Assembly (NCBI GenBank): GCA_902800435.1 | Contig: CADCEQ010000049.1 | Span: 1 to 18,413 of the forward strand | Direction of reading: 5' to 3' | Origin: an uncultured Prevotellaceae bacterium | GTDB lineage: Bacteria; Bacteroidota; Bacteroidia; Bacteroidales; Bacteroidaceae | DNA length: 18,413 bases | Part shown: positions 1-6,647 of the stretch, in pieces | Numbering within the stretch: position 1 is the stretch's first letter | How the letters are laid out: each line of letters opens with the position of its first letter | Notes under the pieces: model-generated | Told to the model about the DNA's origin: nothing | Seen by the model: only the letters and a program-made list of their open reading frames with translations | The model's database searches: none | Made by a program: the position numbers and the translations under genes

Positions 1-1
1 C

Positions 2-271
2 GTCATCACGGCGGTGTGCGTGTCGTTCCTGGGCATCATCGGCTTCGTGGGGATCATCTGCCCCCACGTGACCAAAAGACTGCTGGGGCAGGACCACCGC
101 GTCTCCATCCCGGCGTCGGCGCTGTCCGGCAGCCTGCTCCTGCTCCTGGCGGATACGCTTTCGCGCAGCATGGGCAACGGTTCGGCGCTTCCGGTCGGCG
201 CGATCACGTCGCTGCTGGGCGCCCCGTTCTTCCTTGCGATCATCTTTTCGAAGAAAGGGGGACGGAGCTGA
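2..271 (+). CDS. FecCD-family iron/siderophore ABC transporter permease, C-terminal end only (5' partial)
   Basis: This is the last ~89 residues of an inner-membrane permease that moves ferric-siderophore, haem or cobalamin with a BtuC/FecD-type fold. The frame is open from base 2, so the gene starts outside the window. Visible family signatures are GFVGIICPH followed by a basic stretch (TKRLLG), then DHR, a hydrophobic helix with LLLADTLSR, and the closing LPVGAITSLLGAPFFL, which is the standard end of FecCD proteins. The stop (TGA 269-271) shares one base with the ATG of the ATPase gene, the usual tight permease-ATPase coupling. GC is clearly higher than downstream of ~485, so this piece may come from a different organism or locus than the rest. 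The family call is secure; the substrate cannot be told. Confidence 0.9.
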   Translation, partial: VITAVCVSFLGIIGFVGIICPHVTKRLLGQDHRVSIPASALSGSLLLLLADTLSRSMGNGSALPVGAITSLLGAPFFLAIIFSKKGGRS

Positions 272-483
272 TGCTGGAGATCAAAGACCTGCGTTTCCGC
301 TATTCGCGCAGAAGCCCTCTCGTGCTGGACGGAGCAAACCTGGAACTGAAAGACGGCGAGATCGGCATCCTGCTGGGCCGCAACGGGTCCGGCAAGACCA
401 CGCTGTTCAAGACGATCCTGGGCATCGAAAAGCCGCAGGGCGGTCAGATCCGCTTCGACGGCGAAGACCTGCTGCTCACTTCG
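271..483 (+). CDS. FecE/FepC-type ABC transporter ATP-binding protein, N-terminal ~70 residues only (broken at the join)
   Basis: The start of a cytoplasmic ATPase that would power the FecCD permease just upstream. It opens MLEIKDLRFRY, then shows a Walker A motif GRNGSGKTT at about residues 35-43 and KTILGIEKPQGGQIRFDGEDL, typical of the first 65-70 residues of this family. The Q-loop, the LSGGQ signature and Walker B, which should follow, are absent: the frame passes directly into dipeptidyl peptidase III. By hand count about 57 of 69 codons end in G or C here, against 33 of the next 61. The gene is therefore truncated, most simply by a chimeric contig join; a real fusion would lack a working ATPase. 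The end coordinate is approximate. A longer open frame runs from base 16, but its first 85 codons are the permease region read out of frame. Confidence 0.85.
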
Positions 484-495
484 GCCTGCAACTTC
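455..495. other. Abrupt composition and homology breakpoint between ABC ATPase and dipeptidyl peptidase III
   Basis: Protein homology changes from the N-terminus of an ABC ATPase to the middle of an M49 peptidase with the reading frame kept. Third-position GC drops from roughly 83% to roughly 54% by hand count. The segment GAAGACCTGCTGCTCACTTC could encode both the ABC residues GEDLL and peptidase residues before SACNFYDG, so a short shared sequence may have allowed an assembly or library chimera. The exact join cannot be fixed from this sequence alone. Confidence 0.75.
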
Positions 496-1929
496 TATGA
501 TGGCGTGACGCAGGCTGAGGCTGAAGACTATTATAATAGCAAGAAAGATGCTCAGGATCAGCAGCCACCATCTTACGGTCTGAATTCCACGCTCGTGAAG
601 CGTGACGGTCAGATTTTCGAGGATGTGTGGAGTGCCAACGGACGTTACGGGAATGCTATTCGCCATATCGTCTATTGGTTGCGCAAGGCCGCTGAAGTGG
701 CCGAGAACGACAGCCAGCGCTCTGTTATCGAGAAACTGATTGAATATTACGAAACGGGCGACCTGCGCCTGTTCGATGAATATAGCATCAAGTGGCTCCA
801 ATGTCTGGAGGGTAGGGTAGACTTTATCAACGGTTTCATCGAGGTTTACGGCGACCCATTGGGACTGAAAGGCTCGTGGGAGTCGCTTGTGGAGTACATC
901 GACGAGGAGGCTACCCACCGCACACGTACTATTGCCCAGAACGCGCAGTGGTTTGAGGACCACTCGCCTGTCGACCCGCGCTTCCGCAAGCCTATAGTAA
1001 AAGGTGTTTCGGCCAATGTCATCTGTGCTGCCATGCTTGGCGGTGAGGAGTACCCTTCAACGGCCATAGGCATCAATCTGCCCAATGCTGACTGGATTCG
1101 GGCCCAATATGGTTCGAAGAGCATCACCATCTCGAATATCACCGATGCCTACAATAAGGCTGCTCACGGTAGTGGGTTCAAGGAGGAGTTTGTCATCGAT
1201 ACCGAGACACTGGCGCTCATTGAGAAATATGGCGACGTCTGCGACGATCTGCATACCGACCTACACGAGTGTTTGGGACACGGGAGCGGACAGCTGCTGC
1301 CGGATGTTAATCCTGACGCGCTGAAAGCCTATGGTAACACCATCGAGGAAGCCCGTGCCGACCTTTTCGGGCTTTACTATATTGCCGACCCAAAGCTCGT
1401 TGAGTTAGGTTTGGTTCCTGACGCTGAGGCCTACAAGTCGCAGTACTACACCTACATGATGAACGGCCTGATGACTCAGCTTATCCGCATCACATCAGGC
1501 AACCAGATAGAAGAGGCACACATGCGCAATCGCGCCCTTATCGCCCATTGGTGTGCCGCTCAAGGTTCAGTGGTTTCGCTTATTAAGCGAAACTCTAAAA
1601 CCTACTTAAAAATAGACGATTACGCCGAATTGCGAAAGCTTTTCGCGAAGTTGCTTGCTGAGGTGCAGCGCATCAAGAGCGAAGGTGATTTCGAAGCTGC
1701 CCGCAACCTGGTGGAGCGCTATGCCGTCAAAGTAGATGCCGACCTCCACGCCGAGGTCTTGGAGCGTTACAGGCGCCTGAACCTTGCTCCTTACAAGGGC
1801 TTCATCAATCCGCAGATGTTGCCCGTTCTTGGTCCAGACGGAAAGATAACCGACATACAACTAAACTATGCAGAACCGTATGATCACCAGATGCTGCGCT
1901 ACAGTTCTGAGTACGCAACACTAATATGA
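484..1929 (+). CDS. Dipeptidyl peptidase III (zinc metallopeptidase family M49), N-terminally truncated
   Basis: A zinc exopeptidase that releases dipeptides from the N-terminus of peptides. The zinc site is visible: HECLGH encoded at 1264-1281 (family motif HExxGH, with one residue more than HExxH enzymes), followed by EEARAD encoded at 1345-1362, whose first Glu is the third ligand. Further family blocks are SYGLNSTLVK, FINGFIEVYGDPLG, NAQWFEDHSPVD and GINLPNADWIR. About 481 residues are present; Bacteroides homologues are near 670, so about 190 N-terminal residues, including any signal peptide, are missing at the join near base 480. The stop overlaps the next start by 4 nt (ATGA, 1926-1929), so it heads a tight cluster with the HEAT protein and amino-acid symporter, which would fit peptide and amino-acid use. 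The in-frame ABC ATPase leader is not thought to be part of the real protein. Confidence 0.88.
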   Translation, partial: ACNFYDGVTQAEAEDYYNSKKDAQDQQPPSYGLNSTLVKRDGQIFEDVWSANGRYGNAIRHIVYWLRKAAEVAENDSQRSVIEKLIEYYETGDLRLFDEYSIKWLQCLEGRVDFINGFIEVYGDPLGLKGSWESLVEYIDEEATHRTRTIAQNAQWFEDHSPVDPRFRKPIVKGVSANVICAAMLGGEEYPSTAIGINLPNADWIRAQYGSKSITISNITDAYNKAAHGSGFKEEFVIDTETLALIEKYGDVCDDLHTDLHECLGHGSGQLLPDVNPDALKAYGNTIEEARADLFGLYYIADPKLVELGLVPDAEAYKSQYYTYMMNGLMTQLIRITSGNQIEEAHMRNRALIAHWCAAQGSVVSLIKRNSKTYLKIDDYAELRKLFAKLLAEVQRIKSEGDFEAARNLVERYAVKVDADLHAEVLERYRRLNLAPYKGFINPQMLPVLGPDGKITDIQLNYAEPYDHQMLRYSSEYATLI

Positions 1930-2519
1930 ATGAGAAAATCAAGGAAATCAAGCAGTCGTTCCGCCTGATGATGGATGGCTCTGTGGCTCAGTCAATGCGC
2001 GACAAGGGCGTTGACTACCACCTCAACTGGGGTGTCACACTACCCAGACTGCGCGAAAAAGCCGATGAAATCGGCAAAAATTACGATTTGGCCATCGCCC
2101 TGTGGAAAGAGAATGTCCGCGAGTGCAAGATTCTGGCCACGATGATTATGCCGCCCGACGTCATACTGCCCGAGGTGGTTGACATTTGGATGGAGCAGAC
2201 AGAGACCGTTGAGATAGCCGAACAAGCCTCGATGAACCTCTATCAGTATTTGCCCTATGCCCCCATGAAGGCATTCGAATGGATGGCTTCTGACAAGGAC
2301 CTCTATCAGCTTTGTGGTTTCCATGTTCTCAGCCGACTCTTCATGAATGGACAAGAGCCTAACGAACGTGGTATCAATGAATTTCTTGATCAAGCTCAAG
2401 TGGCACTTCAATCCCAAAACGTGACTGTTCGTAAGGCTGCTCTCAATAGTCTTAATCGCTTTGCCGACCTCGGTTTGGTCTATCAGCGTCTGGCTGAAAA
2501 CATTCTCCGTCGCCTATGA
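1926..2519 (+). CDS. DNA alkylation repair (AlkD-like) HEAT-repeat protein
   Basis: A 197-residue, mostly helical protein resembling the AlkD/AlkC superfamily, whose studied members excise positively charged alkylated bases without base flipping. Support comes from HEAT-like pairs such as NWGVTLPRLREKADEIG, LAIALWKENVRECKILATM and YAPMKAFEWMASDKDLYQL. It is shorter than Bacillus AlkD (about 237 residues). Where AlkD has its Trp and catalytic Asp (a WxxxD segment) this protein reads VEIAEQ (residues 95-100), so the Trp seems replaced by Val and the Asp by Glu. Glycosylase activity is therefore uncertain. It starts inside the peptidase stop (ATGA) and its own stop overlaps the symporter start (ATGA 2516-2519), implying translational coupling. 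The link to the peptidase and symporter is positional only. Confidence 0.75.
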   Translation: MNEKIKEIKQSFRLMMDGSVAQSMRDKGVDYHLNWGVTLPRLREKADEIGKNYDLAIALWKENVRECKILATMIMPPDVILPEVVDIWMEQTETVEIAEQASMNLYQYLPYAPMKAFEWMASDKDLYQLCGFHVLSRLFMNGQEPNERGINEFLDQAQVALQSQNVTVRKAALNSLNRFADLGLVYQRLAENILRRL

Positions 2520-3961
2520 ACGAAATCATCACACAGATTAATGATGTACTTTGGACGTACATCATCATGGTCGTTCTCGTTTGCTGCGGCATCTGGTTCA
2601 CGTGGCGCATGCGCTTCGTACAGTTTTGTATGCTCGGCGAGATGGTTCGTCTGCTCACAGATGTTTCCGTGGCGGAGGTATCTGACAGCACACAGTCTGC
2701 CAACAAGAAGCACATATCCTCGTTTCAGGCGTTTGCAGTCTCTGTTGCCTCTCGTGTTGGGACAGGCAATCTGGCAGGTGTCGCAACGGCCATAGCCGTC
2801 GGTGGCCCCGGTGCCATCTTCTGGATGTGGGTAATGGCGCTGTTTGGTGCCGCCACCGCCTTTGTGGAGTCAACATTGGGACAGCTCTTCAAGCAGCACG
2901 ATGGCGACTATTTCATTGGCGGTCCGGCTTACTATATCAGTAAGGGCATGCGCTACTGCTCGTGGAAACCCATGCGAAACAGCGGGCGATGGATGTCAGT
3001 TCTCTTTGCTATCCTTATTACAGCAACCTTCGGACTGGCAAACAACACGATGCAGGCCAATACGATCTGCGGCGCTATAAGTCAGGCTTTCGGCTGGTCG
3101 CCTGTTGCTGTTGGTGTAGACATTACCGTATTGGCGCTGTTCGTCGTGTTCGGCGGTATCCGTCGCGTGGCCAGCGTCAGCGCCGTTCTTGTCCCGCTGA
3201 TGGCTATCGGCTATTTCTTACTTGCTGTCTACATCGTCGTAGCCAACATCACCGTCGTGCCTCACGTCTTGAAGGTCATCGTCGAGGATGCTTTTGGCTT
3301 CTCACAGGTTGTCGGAGGCGGTATTGGAGCCGCCATGATGAACGGTGTGAAACGCGGACTCTTCTCGAATGAGGCAGGTGAGGGTAGTGCGCCTAATGCA
3401 GCCTCTACAGCCGATGTTACTCATCCCGTAAAGCAGGGGCTCATCCAGGCGCTCGGTGTCTTCACCGATACACTGCTTGTCTGCTCGTGTACGGCCTTCA
3501 TTATCCTCATCAGCGGCCTGTATCAGTTGCCAGAACTCAACGGCATCAACCTGACGCAAGCTGCTCTTCAGTCAGAGATCGGTGCTTCAGGTCCTGCCTT
3601 TGTTGCTGTTGCCATTTTCCTCTTTGCCTTCTCCAGCATTATCGCCAACTACTATTACGGTGAGTCTAACATCCGCTTCATGACAAAGAGCCGCAGCGTG
3701 ATGACCGTCTACCGCCTCTTCTCGGGCGGCGTGATGGTAATGGTGGGTGCTCTCGTAACCCTTGAGATGGCTTGGAATATGGTTGACCTCTGTATGGCTC
3801 TGCTCACAGCCTGCAACCTCGTGGCAATCATAGCTCTTGGCAAGTATGCCTTTCACCTGCTCGATGACTACCGACGTCAGAAGCGACAGGGAATCCGCGA
3901 TCCGCAGTTCCACCGCAATCAGATACCGGAAATTGCTGACGGGCTGGAGTGCTGGGAGTAA
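2516..3961 (+). CDS. Alanine/glycine:cation symporter family (AGCS) amino-acid transporter
   Basis: An inner-membrane Na+- or H+-coupled importer of alanine, glycine or similar small amino acids, 481 residues, full length for the family. The diagnostic region is residues 82-105, GTGNLAGVATAIAVGGPGA followed by IFWMW. Other family blocks are FIGGPAYYISKGM, FGLANNTMQANTI, a segment with RGLFSNEAGEGSAPNAA, and FSSIIANYYYGESNIRF. Many hydrophobic helices are evident, with a charged C-terminal tail (about residues 450-481). It overlaps the HEAT-protein gene by 4 nt and ends with TAA at 3959-3961, directly against the stop of the convergent gene. Following a peptidase, it plausibly takes up amino acids released from peptides. 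Substrate and coupling ion are not readable from sequence. Confidence 0.93.
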   Translation: MNEIITQINDVLWTYIIMVVLVCCGIWFTWRMRFVQFCMLGEMVRLLTDVSVAEVSDSTQSANKKHISSFQAFAVSVASRVGTGNLAGVATAIAVGGPGAIFWMWVMALFGAATAFVESTLGQLFKQHDGDYFIGGPAYYISKGMRYCSWKPMRNSGRWMSVLFAILITATFGLANNTMQANTICGAISQAFGWSPVAVGVDITVLALFVVFGGIRRVASVSAVLVPLMAIGYFLLAVYIVVANITVVPHVLKVIVEDAFGFSQVVGGGIGAAMMNGVKRGLFSNEAGEGSAPNAASTADVTHPVKQGLIQALGVFTDTLLVCSCTAFIILISGLYQLPELNGINLTQAALQSEIGASGPAFVAVAIFLFAFSSIIANYYYGESNIRFMTKSRSVMTVYRLFSGGVMVMVGALVTLEMAWNMVDLCMALLTACNLVAIIALGKYAFHLLDDYRRQKRQGIRDPQFHRNQIPEIADGLECWE

Positions 3962-4945
3962 TCAGGCACGATAAATCCACCGCAAGAGTGCATTTATCCA
4001 GCGTATGGAGATGCGGAACCAACGATTGGAGCTGACTGGTTTGCCACCAAATCGTAATATGAATTCGCGATATGGATTGCGCGAGAAGGGTAGTCCGACA
4101 TCGAGGAAACAGATATGCTGGTAACCGCGTGCATGGGCGTCCTTGATAGCGTGCCATAGCGTCAGTTCGTCGGGATGCAGCATAGCATACGACTTGCGGC
4201 GGAAAGCCATATACCATAGGTAGGCGTTTTGCTGGCTGTAGGCCGTAGCAGAGCAGCCGATGATGTGGTCGTGATAGCGTGTGAGGTAGAGCCGTCCGTG
4301 CCCTTCCTGCTTCATCTGTTGGAAGAATTTTTCGTCGGGGATGTAGCGCTTGGGCTTCAGCCAGTGGTGGTGTTTTAGCAGTTTCATAAACGCCTGGAAG
4401 TCAGCCTCGTCTTTTACCTCGTCGGTCACCACACCTTTGGCATAGGCATTGTCGATGTGTTTCTGTAGACGTTGCGAGATACGCTCTTCGGGCGTGTGGC
4501 TGTGCAGCGAGTTGTGTATGTTCATCCAGTGCACTGGGAAGAACTGCCGTTTTTTCAGCTCGCGATAGCCGAACATCTTATGGCTGAGGTTACTGATTTC
4601 AATATAGAGCACCCGATTACTGAGCTTGCTCTTCAGTGCATCGAGCATATAGCCGAAGAGCGTGCTGTCAGAATAGCCCTCGTGCTGGTAGCTGAAGACT
4701 CCTTCGCCCAACAGTCGGCAGTGCATATATAAATAAGGTGGAAACCACGAAGTGCGATAGCGCACGATGGCCAGCAGATGAGCCAGCACCTTGCCATCTG
4801 ACGACTGAACCACCACCATATAGGGCTTCTGGCGGGGTGTCTTCCTCGCTATCTCAAAAAGCTGCCGACTATGGAAGAAGTTGCTGTTGTCGAGCTGTGG
4901 CAGGTCTTTCTGGTCAGTAATAATATGGGTTGATGGTTCGTTCAC
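3962..4945 (-). CDS. FemAB/GNAT-like acyltransferase (acetyltransferase-like) protein, GTG start
   Basis: A 327-residue soluble protein of the FemAB/GNAT-fold type, a group including aminoacyl-tRNA-dependent peptidoglycan bridge enzymes and many uncharacterised N-acyltransferases. Evidence is the overall pattern: an N-terminal half with NFFHSRQLFEIARKTP and MVVVQSSDGKVLAHLLAIV; a second half with HHHWLKPKRYIPDEKFFQQM, GRLYLTRYHDHIIGCSA, HPDELTLWHAIKDAHARGYQ and a closing FLDVGLP plus RFGGKP. The start codon is GTG at 4945. The next Met (residue 43) would cut into the domain, so GTG is preferred. A strong promoter sits only 4 nt before it, suggesting a leaderless message. Its stop abuts that of the AGCS gene with no spacer. 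Substrate unknown. Confidence 0.7.
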   Translation of the reverse strand: MNEPSTHIITDQKDLPQLDNSNFFHSRQLFEIARKTPRQKPYMVVVQSSDGKVLAHLLAIVRYRTSWFPPYLYMHCRLLGEGVFSYQHEGYSDSTLFGYMLDALKSKLSNRVLYIEISNLSHKMFGYRELKKRQFFPVHWMNIHNSLHSHTPEERISQRLQKHIDNAYAKGVVTDEVKDEADFQAFMKLLKHHHWLKPKRYIPDEKFFQQMKQEGHGRLYLTRYHDHIIGCSATAYSQQNAYLWYMAFRRKSYAMLHPDELTLWHAIKDAHARGYQHICFLDVGLPFSRNPYREFILRFGGKPVSSNRWFRISIRWINALLRWIYRA

Positions 4946-4949
4946 GCGG

Positions 4950-4979
4950 CAAAGTTACAAAATAATTGGTAATTAACAA
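4950..4979 (-). promoter_or_regulatory. Bacteroidetes promoter for the FemAB-like gene
   Basis: On the minus strand TTG (4979-4977), a 19-nt spacer and TAACTTTG (4957-4950) match the Bacteroidetes primary-sigma consensus of a TTTG-like -33 box and a TAnnTTTG -7 box. The predicted transcript start falls on or next to the GTG start codon at 4945. Confidence 0.7.
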
Positions 4980-5000
4980 CTGATAATCGTTTTTTTTTCG

Positions 5001-5008
5001 TACCTTTG
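5001..5008 (+). promoter_or_regulatory. -7 element of the nitroreductase-kdsC-maf operon promoter
   Basis: TACCTTTG matches TAnnTTTG and lies 25 nt before the nitroreductase ATG. No clear TTTG -33 box sits at the usual 19-21 nt distance; a nine-T run precedes it. With the divergent minus-strand promoter at 4950-4979 it forms a compact two-way promoter region in the 88-nt gap. Confidence 0.55.
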
Positions 5009-5033
5009 CTGCCACAAACAATAAAAACAACGT

Positions 5034-5570
5034 ATGACAGATTTCAAAGACTTGGCGCAGATGCGCCGTTCGCACCGGAAGTTCACTGAGCAGGAGATAG
5101 ACGCTGAAGACGTGCGCCTGATTCTTCGTGCAGCCCTGATGTCGCCCACCTCAAAAGGCCAGCGAGCCTGGCAGTTTGTAGTTGTTGACAATAAGACGGA
5201 TATCGAGAAAATTGCCGATGCAAAGGATCTTGGCTCTCAGTTCCTGAAAGGCGCACCGCTGGCTATTGTGGTGCTTGGCGACCCCGTACAGAATGACTGC
5301 TGGGTGGAGGATGGCTCCATTGCCGCCATCTCGATGCAATATCAGGCCGAGGATCTCGGGCTGGGGAGCTGCTGGATTCAGATGCGTGGCCGTGGTCTGA
5401 CTGACGGCACAACGGCTGATACCGTTATCCGAGGTATTCTCGACATCCCAGAGAACCTTTGCGTGCTTTGCGTGTTGGCTATTGGCCATAAGGCAGATGA
5501 GCGTAAGCCGCAGAACGAGGACAAGCTGAAATGGGAGAACGTTCATATAGATAAGTTCAGAAATGATTAA
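5034..5570 (+). CDS. Nitroreductase-family FMN-dependent oxidoreductase
   Basis: A small cytoplasmic flavoprotein (178 residues) of the family that reduces nitro groups, quinones or related substrates with NAD(P)H. The FMN-binding start is [13 protein letters not shown] (residues 11-23), the family's R-R-S-x-R-x-(F/Y) pattern. It is followed by [19 protein letters not shown], which corresponds to the usual A-P-S-(A/G)-x-N-x-Q-P-W segment. Later blocks are [23 protein letters not shown], split as the family does for the second half of the fold, and a final VLAIGHKAD. It is the first gene of a run of three with overlaps: kdsC begins 8 nt before its stop. The real substrate is unknown. Its link to lipopolysaccharide or nucleotide clean-up is positional only. 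Confidence 0.9.
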   Translation: MTDFKDLAQMRRSHRKFTEQEIDAEDVRLILRAALMSPTSKGQRAWQFVVVDNKTDIEKIADAKDLGSQFLKGAPLAIVVLGDPVQNDCWVEDGSIAAISMQYQAEDLGLGSCWIQMRGRGLTDGTTADTVIRGILDIPENLCVLCVLAIGHKADERKPQNEDKLKWENVHIDKFRND

Positions 5571-6081
5571 CTACGACTTACGGCAGATTAAGACCATCAT
5601 CTTCGACATCGATGGCGTGCTGTCGGCTGAGACCATTACTCTCTCTGCTGACGGTGAGCCACTGCGAACGGTGAACATCAAGGACGGCTATGCTATTCAG
5701 CTAGCTGTCAAGATGGGGCTTCGTATTGTCATTATGACGGGTGCTACAACCGAAGCCGTTCATCTACGCTACGAGCGGCTGGGTGTTGAGGACATCTATA
5801 TGGCGTGTGCCGTGAAAATTAAGACCTACGACGAGTATCTGGCTAAATATGGCCTGACCGACAGCGAGGTCATCTATATGGGCGACGACGTCCCCGATCT
5901 TGAGATTCTGCGTAGGGTAGGGTGCCCTGTCTGTCCTCAGGATGCCTGTCCGGACGTGAAGGACGCCTGCTTGTATGTCAGCCCCTATCGTGGCGGCTAT
6001 GGCTGTGGTCGCGATGTCATTGAGCAGACGCTTAGGGCTCAGGGTAAATGGTTAAGCAGTGAAAAGGCATTCGGATGGTAA
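5563..6081 (+). CDS. kdsC: 3-deoxy-D-manno-octulosonate 8-phosphate phosphatase (KdsC-type HAD hydrolase)
   Basis: A 172-residue HAD phosphatase of the C0 (capless) KdsC class, which dephosphorylates Kdo-8-phosphate in lipopolysaccharide core synthesis. HAD motif I is FDIDGV with nucleophile D15 and acid/base D17. Motif II is the Thr in IVIMTG (T59). The motif III Lys is in [11 protein letters not shown] (K85 is the likeliest). Motif IV is GDDVPD (D108 and D112). RDGY-like text appears as IKDGYAIQL, and the end [15 protein letters not shown] matches the usual GGxGAxRE tail. The start overlaps the nitroreductase by 8 nt and maf begins 7 nt before its stop. A kdsC-like gene beside maf is a common Bacteroidetes arrangement. 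Related family members act on other sugar phosphates, so the exact substrate is slightly uncertain. Confidence 0.85.
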   Translation: MINYDLRQIKTIIFDIDGVLSAETITLSADGEPLRTVNIKDGYAIQLAVKMGLRIVIMTGATTEAVHLRYERLGVEDIYMACAVKIKTYDEYLAKYGLTDSEVIYMGDDVPDLEILRRVGCPVCPQDACPDVKDACLYVSPYRGGYGCGRDVIEQTLRAQGKWLSSEKAFGW

Positions 6082-6647
6082 GTGACTATAGAATCATATT
6101 GGCCAGCAACTCGCCACGCCGCCGTGAACTATTAGCGGGACTTGGCCTCGACTTCGAGGTTCGCGTGCTGCCTGACATCGACGAGAGCTACCCTGCTTCG
6201 TTGCCAGTAACAGAAACGGCGGAATATATTGCTGAGAAAAAGGCTGCAGCCTATCAGCAGACGATGGCTGCCGACGAGTTAATTATTACAGCCGACACTG
6301 TGGTCATTGTCGACGGCGAAGTGCTGGGCAAGCCTGCTGATGCTGCTGAGGCGCGTAGCATGCTTCAGAAGCTCAGTGGCAAAACTCATCAGGTGATAAC
6401 AGGCGTGTGCTTGACGACACGCAGACAGACTGTTCATTTCTCAGTGGAGACTGATGTGACGTTCAAGCAACTCTCTGACGACGAGATGAGCTATTACATA
6501 ACGACTTATAAACCCTTCGACAAAGCCGGGGCTTATGGAATCCAAGAATGGATTGGTTATATAGGCTGTACGGGCCTGCGTGGCAGTTACTATAACGTAA
6601 TGGGCTTGCCCGTACAGCGTATCTATACTGAATTGCAGGCGTTTTAG
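6075..6647 (+). CDS. maf: Maf-family nucleoside triphosphate pyrophosphatase (dTTP/UTP-type)
   Basis: A 190-residue cytoplasmic house-cleaning enzyme that hydrolyses non-canonical or excess nucleoside triphosphates to the monophosphate and pyrophosphate; older literature calls it a septum-formation inhibitor. All motifs are present: [10 protein letters not shown] (residues 11-20), EKKAAAY (54-60), ITADTVV with catalytic D74, LGKP (84-87), [19 protein letters not shown] and [10 protein letters not shown]. The [13 protein letters not shown] form fits the YhdE-like dTTP/UTP subgroup better than the YceF m7GTP subgroup; this subgroup call is an inference. It is last in the nitroreductase-kdsC-maf operon. 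Its TAG overlaps the stop of the convergent acidic-tail gene over 6644-6647. Confidence 0.92.
   Translation: MVSDYRIILASNSPRRRELLAGLGLDFEVRVLPDIDESYPASLPVTETAEYIAEKKAAAYQQTMAADELIITADTVVIVDGEVLGKPADAAEARSMLQKLSGKTHQVITGVCLTTRRQTVHFSVETDVTFKQLSDDEMSYYITTYKPFDKAGAYGIQEWIGYIGCTGLRGSYYNVMGLPVQRIYTELQAF

Noticed and set aside
16..1929. A 637-residue continuous open frame read as one protein
   Set aside because: The first 85 codons are the FecCD permease read out of frame, the next ~70 are an ABC ATPase N-terminus and the rest is dipeptidyl peptidase III. No biological fusion of this kind is plausible.
4990..4998. Nine-T run as a phase-variation tract before the nitroreductase
   Set aside because: It could alter promoter spacing by slippage, but a single mononucleotide run in an AT-rich gap is weak evidence and no second allele is visible.
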